Origin: Roseiarcus sp963805295
GTDB taxonomy: Bacteria; Pseudomonadota; Alphaproteobacteria; Rhizobiales; Beijerinckiaceae
DNA length: 64,000 bases
Direction: 5' to 3'
NCBI GenBank assembly: GCA_963805295.1
Contig: CAWDTW010000061.1
Span: 1 to 64,000 of the forward strand
This document shows positions 57,481-64,000 of the stretch, one piece after another; position 1 is the first letter of the stretch, and the number at the start of each line of letters is the position of its first letter. The notes under the pieces are model-generated. The model worked only from the letters and a program-made list of their open reading frames with translations. It was not told the DNA's origin and ran no database searches. The position numbers and the translations under genes are program-made.

Positions 57481-58905
57481 GTGACCGAACTTTCCTCCCC
57501 CGTCCGCAAGCGCGAAGGGCGCCTCTCGGCCGAGACGGTCGCCGCGCTCAACGCCGATCTCGCCGCCCGGTTCGGCAACCGCTTCACCGCCTCCGAAGCG
57601 ATCCGCCGGCAGCATGGCCACACCCTGACCTGGCTCGAGAACCAGCCGCCGGACGCGGTCGTGTTCGCCGAGAGCAGGGACGACGTGATCGATCTGGTAA
57701 AACTCTGCGCCAGGCGCGACGCGCCGATCGTGCCTTTCGGCGTCGGCTCGTCGCTCGAGGGCCACGTCAACGCCCCGCACGGCGGCGTATCGCTCGACTG
57801 CTCGCGCATGAACGCGGTCCTCGCGGTCAACGCCGAGGATCTCGACTGCGTGGTCGAGCCCGGCGTCACCCGCAAGCAGCTCAACGACTATCTGCACGAC
57901 ACGGGCCTCTTCTTCCCCATCGACCCGGGCGCCGACGCTTCGCTCGGCGGCATGGCCTCGACGCGGGCCTCGGGCACCAACGCCGTGCGCTACGGCACGA
58001 TGAAGGACCTCGTGCTCTCGCTCGGCGTCGTCACCGCCGACGGCGCGTATGTGCGCACCGGTTCGCGGGCGAAGAAATCGTCGGCCGGCTACGACCTCAC
58101 CCATCTCTTCGTCGGCGCCGAGGGCACGCTCGGCGTCATCGTCGAGATCGCGCTGAGGCTCTCCGGAATCCCTGAGGCGATCTCGGCCGGGACCTGCACG
58201 TTTCCCGATGTTCGTTCCGCTTGCAATGCGACGATCGAGACCATCCAGTCCGGCCTGCCGATCGCCCGCATCGAACTCCTCGACGCCTTGTCGGTGCGCG
58301 CCTTCAACGCCTACGCCCACCTGAGCCTGCCGGAAGCGCCGATGCTGCTGGTCGAGTTCCACGGCACCGAGAGAAGCGTCGCCGAACAGGCGAGCCGCTT
58401 CGGCGAGATCGTCGCCGACAATCGCGGCGGGAATTTCATCTGGGCGACGAAGCCGGAGGACCGCACAAAACTCTGGCAGGCGCGCCACGACGGGTTCTGG
58501 GCGCAGATGAGCCTGAGGCCCGGCGCGCGGCCCTTCGCCACCGACAGCTGCGTGCCGATCTCGCGCCTCGCCGACTGCGTCGAAGAGACGCTCGCCGACA
58601 TCGCGGCCAGCGGCCTCATCGCCCCGATCGTCGGCCATGTCGGCGACGGCAATTTCCACGTGAGCCCGCTCGTCGACATGACCAACCGGCACGAGATCGA
58701 CGCCGCCGAAGCCTTCGCCTCCCGCCTCGCCCACCGCGCCATCGCCATGGGCGGCACCTGCACCGGCGAGCACGGCGTCGGCCAGAAGAAGATCGCCTTC
58801 ATGGAGGACGAACACGGGGCGCCAGCCTTGGATTTGATGCGCCGGGTGAAGGCGGCGTTCGATCCGCAGAACCTGTTCAACCCGGGCAAGGTGTTCGCGA
58901 TATAG
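57481..58905 (+). CDS. FAD-linked oxidase of the D-lactate dehydrogenase/GlcD family
   Basis: A GTG at 57481 gives 474 residues. The PCMH-type FAD domain comes first (DAVVFAESRDDVIDLVKLCARRDAPIVPFGVGSSLEGHVNAPHGGVSLDCSRM, FFPIDPGADASLGGMASTRASGTNAVRYG), followed by the oxidase C-terminal domain with the metal/substrate motifs GHVGDGNFHVSPLVD, GGTCTGEHGVGQKKIAFMEDEHG and FDPQNLFNPGKVF. These are typical of D-lactate dehydrogenase (cytochrome), which oxidises D-2-hydroxy acids. The frame extends back to 57199 without similarity. Confidence 0.92.
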   Translation: MTELSSPVRKREGRLSAETVAALNADLAARFGNRFTASEAIRRQHGHTLTWLENQPPDAVVFAESRDDVIDLVKLCARRDAPIVPFGVGSSLEGHVNAPHGGVSLDCSRMNAVLAVNAEDLDCVVEPGVTRKQLNDYLHDTGLFFPIDPGADASLGGMASTRASGTNAVRYGTMKDLVLSLGVVTADGAYVRTGSRAKKSSAGYDLTHLFVGAEGTLGVIVEIALRLSGIPEAISAGTCTFPDVRSACNATIETIQSGLPIARIELLDALSVRAFNAYAHLSLPEAPMLLVEFHGTERSVAEQASRFGEIVADNRGGNFIWATKPEDRTKLWQARHDGFWAQMSLRPGARPFATDSCVPISRLADCVEETLADIAASGLIAPIVGHVGDGNFHVSPLVDMTNRHEIDAAEAFASRLAHRAIAMGGTCTGEHGVGQKKIAFMEDEHGAPALDLMRRVKAAFDPQNLFNPGKVFAI

Positions 58906-59093
58906 GGGGGCACGCGTTACTTCCCCCTCGCCCCGCTTTGCGGGGAGAGGGTCGGGGTGAGGGGCGAGGCGATTGGCCAAGGTGGGGCCTTGCCGAGTTC
59001 ATTCGACGATCGGGAACAATCTCCTCATTGCGCCTCTTGAACCTCTCGGGGTCTCGAAGCGAGGCTCGGCCGAGACTTCAGACAGGAGGTTGC
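58906..59093. repeat. Intergenic GC-rich repeat
   Basis: TTCCCCCTCGCCCCGC near 58920 pairs with GCGGGGAGAGGGTCGGGGTGAGGGG just after it. This is the same style of palindrome as at 53466 and 55620. It may also terminate the FAD oxidase transcript. Confidence 0.5.
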
Positions 59094-59672
59094 ATGACGA
59101 AGATCGCTGTTCTCGCGTGGGGCTCACTCGTGTGGGATCCCCGGGATCTGCAAGCAGCGGAAAAATTCGCGCCGAACGGCCCGCTGCTGCCGATCGAGTT
59201 CTGCAGAATCTCGGGCGACGGACGACTGACGCTGGTCATCGACGAAACGTTCGGCGCTGTCTGCACGACCTATTCCGCCCCGAGCGCGATCGAAGATCTC
59301 GATGCGGCGATTGATAACCTCAGGGCCCGGGAAGGGATGCAAAACGCAAGGGGAGTTGGTTTCGTCGAACTTGCCTCGGGCGAACAAAGCGACGTCGCCA
59401 TTGGGCGCCGTCCGAAAGCTGTCGCGACGATCGCGGCCTGGGCGCAATCGAATGGCTATGACGCGACAATCTGGACCGCGCTGGCGAGCAACTTCGACGA
59501 GCCTCACAAGGCCGGCGAGCCGTTCTCCGTCACCGCGGCGATCCGGTATCTCGAAACGCTGGAAGGACAGGATGCCGCCAGGTTCGCTTCGGCGCTGGCC
59601 TATATCCGGAATGCGCCGCCCGAGGTCGAGACGCCGGTTCGCGATGAAGTCAACAAGCGCTGGCCGGCGTGA
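59094..59672 (+). CDS. Gamma-glutamylcyclotransferase-like hypothetical protein
   Basis: An AGGAGGT site seven bases upstream fixes the start. The 192-residue protein has the N-terminal strand IAVLAWGSLVWDPRDL, then PLLPIEFCRISGDGRLTLVID and DLDAAIDNLRAREGM. This recalls the GGCT-like fold, in which a Gly-Ser-Leu loop (here AWGSL) binds the substrate. I do not assign a reaction. It stands alone. Confidence 0.65.
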   Translation: MTKIAVLAWGSLVWDPRDLQAAEKFAPNGPLLPIEFCRISGDGRLTLVIDETFGAVCTTYSAPSAIEDLDAAIDNLRAREGMQNARGVGFVELASGEQSDVAIGRRPKAVATIAAWAQSNGYDATIWTALASNFDEPHKAGEPFSVTAAIRYLETLEGQDAARFASALAYIRNAPPEVETPVRDEVNKRWPA

Positions 59673-60849
59673 GCTGCTCGGCCGGGCCGCGCGGGAGGCG
59701 AGTCGTCCGCGACGCGTGGTAGGCGTTTGCGGTGTGCGGGGCGGGCCGTCATCGCGACCGCCGGGCTTGACCAAGGGGGAAGCGACGCGGCGATCCGCCG
59801 CCGCACGCCTCGGCGAGTGCGCGGTCATCAAGCCATCACGTATGCAGCGCTCACGTTCCCCGGTTGCGCGCGGCCTCGAGGGCGGCGAGGAGCTCGCGAG
59901 CGGTCACGGTGTTCGGATGATTGGGGCCGAGGCTCTTTTCGAAGATCGAGAGCGCGCGGCGGGAGAGAGATTCGGCCTCGCCGAGGCGGTCTGTTCTGTG
60001 CAGCAAGCCCGCGAGATTGGCGAGCCGAATTGCCGCATTGGGATGATCCGGACCATACGCACTCTCGTCGATCTTGAGCGCGCGGCGCAGTAGTGGCTCG
60101 GCTTCGACTGGACAATTCGTCTGTCCGAGCACGGTCGCGAGATTACCAAGGCGAATTGCCACATTGGGATGATCTGGCCCATAGCTCGCCTCATCGATCC
60201 CGAGCGCACGCCGATAAAGCGACTCGGCCTCACCGAGGCGCTGCGTTGCTTGAAGCAGGCCAGCAAGATTGTTGAGCGCCACCGCGGTACGGGGGTGGTT
60301 CGGCCCGTGGCTCTTGTCGAATATCGCTAGCGCGCGGCGGCAAAGCGGCTCGGCTTCGGCCCCGCGGTTCGTTTGCTCGAGCAAGCCCGCGAGATTGTTG
60401 AGGCGGATCGCGACGTTCGCATGATCTGGACCCAAGCTCGCCTCGTCGATCTTGAGCGCGCGGCGCATGTGGTGCTCGGCCTCGTCGAGACGGTTTGTAT
60501 CGCGGAGCAATTCCGCGAGGTTGCTCAGGCGTATGGCCACCTTTGGATGATTTGGACCAAATCTCACCTCGTCGATGGCCAACGCGCGGCGCAGGAGCGG
60601 CTCAGCCTCGCTAACGCGGTTGGTGTCTCCGAGCAGGAGTGCGAGATTACTGATGCAGTGATTTTCGCGACTGCTGGATCGTCCGGACCGCAACGCAATT
60701 CGTTGATCTCAATAGCACGGCGCATAAGTGGCTCGGCCTCGGCATAGCGGGCCTTAGGCGACGCCCAAAAATAGCCGAATTCGGAATTTGCGAGTTTACT
60801 GGCATCGGCTGTTTAGCGGATTCCCGAGTGCGAGGCGAGCGTCTATATC

Positions 60850-62305
60850 GTGATGATGATAGACAAATCATCCCTGCGCGTCCGGTTTGACGCGCTTCGG
60901 CCTTCGCTGGACGAGCGACGCCGGCGGTTGAGCGCGGCGGCGGAGGCGAAGGCGGCGGGCTACGGCGGGATTGCGGCGGTCGCGCGCGCGACGAAGGTCG
61001 CCCGGAGCACGATTGGGCGCGGTCTGAAGGACTTGCGGAACCCCGGCTCCTTGACGGGAGAGGTGCGGCGCAAGGGCGGGGGCACTCCTCGGTTGACGGT
61101 CAAGGACCCGACGCTGTTGGAGGACTTGCAACGATTGCTCGAGCCGGCGACGATGGGCGACCCGATGCGGCCGTTGCGATGGGTCTCCAAGAGCCACGAC
61201 AAGCTGGCGACGGCGCTTCGCGCCATGGGTCACAAAGTGAGTTCCTCGACCATTCCCAAGCTGCTGGAGGAACTGAAATATTGTCGCCATTCCAACCGCA
61301 AGACCAAGGAAGCCGGCAAACATCCTGATCGCGACGCCCAGTTCGAATATATCAACGCGAAGGTCGAGGCGTTTCAGGCGGCCGGCGAACCCGTGATATC
61401 GATCGACGCGAAGAAGAAGGAATTGCTGGGCGAATTCAAGAACGGCGGTAGCGACTATGGGCCGCAGGGCGAACCGATCGAGGTCAACGCTCACGATTTC
61501 GAGGACAAGGAGTTGGGCAAGGTCGTCCCTTACGGGGTCTACGACATCGGCGCCAACCTCGGCTATGTCAGCCTCGGAATTGACCACGACACCGGGGAGT
61601 TCGCCGTCAACGCCGTCCGATGCTGGCTCGATCAGATGGGTTGGAAGCTCTATCCCGGGATGAGGCGCCTGATGATCACGGCCGACGGCGGCGGCTCCAA
61701 TGCTCATGAATCCCCTCATTTTAAAAATGGCCAGATTTCGGCACTTTTTGGCCCTTCAATGTGAGATCAAGGGAACGAAAACGCGGCTTTTGGAAGGGCG
61801 CGCCCTCATCAGCGATGATCGCGACGCAAAATCCGGTGCCGCAAAACTCGCAAGACGAGTATCTCGGGATCAAGATACGTATCTGAGGTTGCAAATTGCC
61901 TGCGACGAAAAATGAGGGGATGGCTGAGGCTCCAATGGTTCACGGCTGCGGCTCTGGAAGTTGGCCCTCCAACAACTCGCGGACGAAACCGGTCTGATCA
62001 TTCAGGTTTGCCACTATCCGCCAGGGACTTCGAAGTGGAACAAGATCGAGCATCGCATGTTCTGCCACATCACGCAGAACTGGCGCGCGACGCCACTCCT
62101 CAGCCTCCTCATCGTCATCGAACTGATCGCCAACACCACGACGAAAACCGGTCTCAAAATCCGCTGCGAACTCGATAGCAACACCTATCCAAAGGGCATC
62201 AAGGTCTCGGACGCGGAAATGGCGACCCTCAACATGACCCGAGACTCATTCCATCCAGAATGGAACTACAGCATCTCGCCGAGGTTTCACGAAATGAAGC
62301 AATAG
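60850..62305 (+). pseudogene. ISAzo13 transposase, split by a 226-bp insertion
   Basis: The coding sequence matches the intact transposase at 6775-7995 but is interrupted at codon ~284, right after the second catalytic region (MITADGGGSN). The broken frame ends after a foreign tail (AHESPHFKNGQ...). The rest of the gene resumes at 61938 and runs to 62305 with the KWNKIEHRMF region. This copy is therefore inactive but could be moved by the intact copy. Confidence 0.88.
61703..61928. mobile_element. 226-bp MITE inside ISAzo13 copy 2
   Basis: The ends CTCATGAATCCCCTCATTTT and, reverse strand, CTCAGCCATCCCCTCATTTT form a 20-bp inverted repeat with three or four mismatches. The flanks are GCTCCAATG on both sides (61694-61702 and 61929-61937), an exact 9-bp duplication; the uninterrupted target is seen in copy 1. 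No gene lies inside. A 9-bp duplication is common in IS4-group and IS1-type transposition, but the parent family is unknown. Confidence 0.85.
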
Positions 62306-64000
62306 TTTTTGGGCATCGCCTTAGCGTGAAAAAGCGATCCGAACTGATGGAATAGCCACGCCGTCGGCTCGGTGATCCCCGCTTCGTCCGCACGCCTCGC
62401 CGCCGCGAGCACATGTGGCGCGAGCGGATCAAGGACTGGCCAGCTCCGCACGTCCTCGGCGTCCCCGACGGAAGCCTCGTTCACCCATGCGAGCGCCTCT
62501 CGCAATGCGTCCTCGCTACGCTCGTGCGACATCGCGCGGCGGGCGAAATCCTGCACCAGCCGATGCATCACAAAACTCTTCGCCGAGCCCTCTGCGTGCG
62601 CGCGACGAGCGAATAGGCATAGAGGCCGGCGCGGGCTCTGTGCGCATCATAGTCCGCCGTCTCGCCCGGAACGGCGATGTCGAGGAGCGAATCGGCAATC
62701 GGGTCCGGCGCCAGCATCGCAAGGCGGTCGAGCAGGCGGCGGCTTTCGGGGGACAGGCGATCGACCGGCGTCGCCCAGGTCGCGGCGAGGCCTGCATCGT
62801 GGGCGTAGCTCATCAGGGCCGGATCGAACCAGCCGACGACCTTTTCCCGGCTCTCGCGCCACAGATTGAGATACCGGGCGAAGCCGATGCGCTCGGTCGC
62901 AATGTACGCGCCCGCCTGTTCGAGCCCGAGCGCGAGGCCGCCGAGTTCATGCGCGAGTTCGCGCGCCTTGCCCCGTCGTCGTCGGCCGCCGTGCGCGATC
63001 GTCCGCCGTGCGCTCCAGAAGAAATTTGTCGCCGCCTCCTCGTCGAGCACGCCGAGTTCGAGCTTGCGCAGCGACGCCGGAAAATTCGCGGCGCGCGCGG
63101 TGACGATCACATGCCCGCCTTTCAGCCGCGCCATCAGTTTGCCGACTGCTGCGGCAGCGTTCCCGTCGTCGACGTTGTCAAGAATCATCAGCCAGGTCGG
63201 ATGGGCCTCGAGCCACCGGAGCGCGGCTTCGATCTTCGACCGCGTCCTGCGGCGCGTCCTTCTCCTGGAGATCGAGAACTTCAGCGGCGGCGAGCGCGGC
63301 GAGACCCGCATCGAGGGACGCAGGATCGTCGGCGCGCACGAACAAGAGCGCGGAATAGTCCGCCTCATGCCGCAGCGCATACTCGATCGCGAGCCGCGTC
63401 TTGCCGACCCCGCCGAGCCCATGCAGCGCCCTGCCGACGACGGCCGCCCCTTTGCCGGCGGCGAGCGCCGCGCGCAGCGCGTCGAGGTCTGCGTCACGGC
63501 CCATGAAGAGGGGCCCGAGCGAGGCGAAGGGCAGGTTGCGGGGCCTGTGGCCGGCCACGCTTGTCCTTGATGGTAAGCGCCTTCCGGCCCTGAGCCGCGG
63601 GGCCCGGCAAGTGCAGCGCTCTTGCGGCGCTATACGCGTCGCGGAACATTTTCAGCCAATCCAGATGATCGGCGCTTTCGTCGAACAGCTCGCGTTCGAT
63701 CGCCGTTAGGTCGTTTGGAATTGCGCGTCCTTTGCGCCGAATTCCGGAAGCGCTTCGCTCATCCGCGTTGATCTTCGCGGCGAAGGCCGCGTTCGTCCAA
63801 GCCTTGGGCTTTGAGCTCCTTGGTGAGGTGCCCGGACGCGTGCCTTGGGCAAGATGCCAGTCGAGCTGTCCCGCAAAATCCCGCCGGCGCGGGCTGTCAT
63901 GCGGAAATTCCGCGGGCAAATGGTCTTGACCCATTCCAAACCTTTCCAATTTTTTCCGCCTTTCCAACGACGCGCAATCGTCTGTCTGCCGCCAAGGCTC

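Larger units (their letters stand above)
60757..62320 (+). mobile_element. ISAzo13-family insertion sequence, copy 2, interrupted by a MITE
   Basis: It has the same ends as copy 1 (GGCGACGCCCAAAAA and its imperfect inverse) and a TTA target duplication (60754-60756 and 62321-62323). After removing the 235 inserted bases it is 1329 bp, against 1328 for copy 1. The copies differ by an extra A in the left leader, E5K, and a silent C to T near 61580, so they are a very recent pair. Both target duplications are TNA-like, suggesting weak site preference. Confidence 0.88.
59851..63934 (-). pseudogene. STAND protein (HTH-like N-terminus, NB-ARC, TPR) with IS insertion and frameshifts
   Basis: The minus-strand gene starts near 63934 with an HTH-like region (FAGQLDWHLAQG, WTNAAFAAKINADERS, PNDLTAIERELFDE). 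The NB-ARC part follows: FMGRDADLDALRAAL, Walker A GLGGVGKTRLAIEYALRHEADY, TWLMILDNVDD (Walker B) and GGHVIVTARAANFP. Next come RLSPESRRLLDRLAMLAPDPI and MHRLVQDFARRAM. The C-terminus has seven kinesin-light-chain-like TPRs (SLGPDHANVAIRLNNLAGLLEQT and variants) ending at 59851. Frames break near 63550, 63240, 62590 and 60660. The ISAzo13 copy at 60757-62320 sits at FGSLFHA|KARYAEAEPLMRRA and joins in frame after removal. STAND NTPases can be immune sensors, but the role here is unknown. Confidence 0.75.

Overview
The window reads as high-GC alphaproteobacterial DNA, most likely Hyphomicrobiales (Rhizobiales). This is inferred from the codon use, a Ros/MucR regulator, AddAB instead of RecBCD, an aerobic-type cob gene set and the mix of insertion sequences. 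I cannot place it below order. Many genes that are normally intact carry single-base insertions or deletions (paaA, paaC, paaD, paaK, paaN, pckA, addA, addB, a TAXI-like gene, an alkaline phosphatase and a STAND gene). After correction their lengths match their families, so either the assembly has residual indel errors or the locus is decaying. The sequence alone cannot decide this.

Layout. Positions 0.4-4.1 kb hold paaABCDE, the phenylacetyl-CoA epoxidase operon. A pile of mobile DNA at 4.3-10.8 kb splits the paa locus. It contains paired CCCTGTT hairpins, an IS21 istA remnant, an S53 peptidase gene cut by an ISAzo13-family element, a complete IS66-family element and an IS6 stub. The rest of the paa pathway is at 11.6-17.2 kb: paaK, paaI and paaG leftward, paaN and paaJ rightward, around a shared divergent promoter with an overlapping palindrome. 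The PaaX-type repressor is 14 kb further on, at 31 kb. Together these genes activate phenylacetate to its CoA thioester, epoxidise the ring, isomerise it to the oxepin, oxidise the ring-opened aldehyde and thiolyse the chain. paaF, paaH and a separate oxepin-CoA hydrolase are not in the window.

Positions 17.4-31 kb are a mosaic: a conserved hypothetical, a 21-bp tandem repeat, sufE and fdxA, a MarR regulator with a Cys-rich tail, an IS4/IS5-superfamily transposase, a CHCC zinc-finger protein, a MucR regulator, a small HTH gene, a cNMP-binding patatin phospholipase, a CoA-transferase remnant, a secreted alkaline-phosphatase-superfamily protein, and an IS91-family element with its own tyrosine recombinase, itself interrupted by a 453-bp non-autonomous element. 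Positions 32-40.5 kb hold a lipid cluster (SDR, alpha/beta hydrolases, a wax-ester synthase/DGAT and an acyl-CoA ligase) whose gene content recalls the mycobacterial mymA operon.

Positions 40.8-59.7 kb are more chromosomal: pckA with a strong terminator, a Sel1-like protein and a TAXI-type binding protein, addB-addA, cobC/cobD/cobQ/cobO, a truncated epoxide hydrolase, a D-lactate/glycolate-type FAD oxidase and small conserved proteins, separated by GC-rich intergenic repeats. The window ends in a STAND (NB-ARC plus TPR) gene on the minus strand, interrupted by a second, nearly identical ISAzo13 copy that itself contains a 226-bp MITE. This gives a three-level nested insertion with readable target-site duplications at each step.
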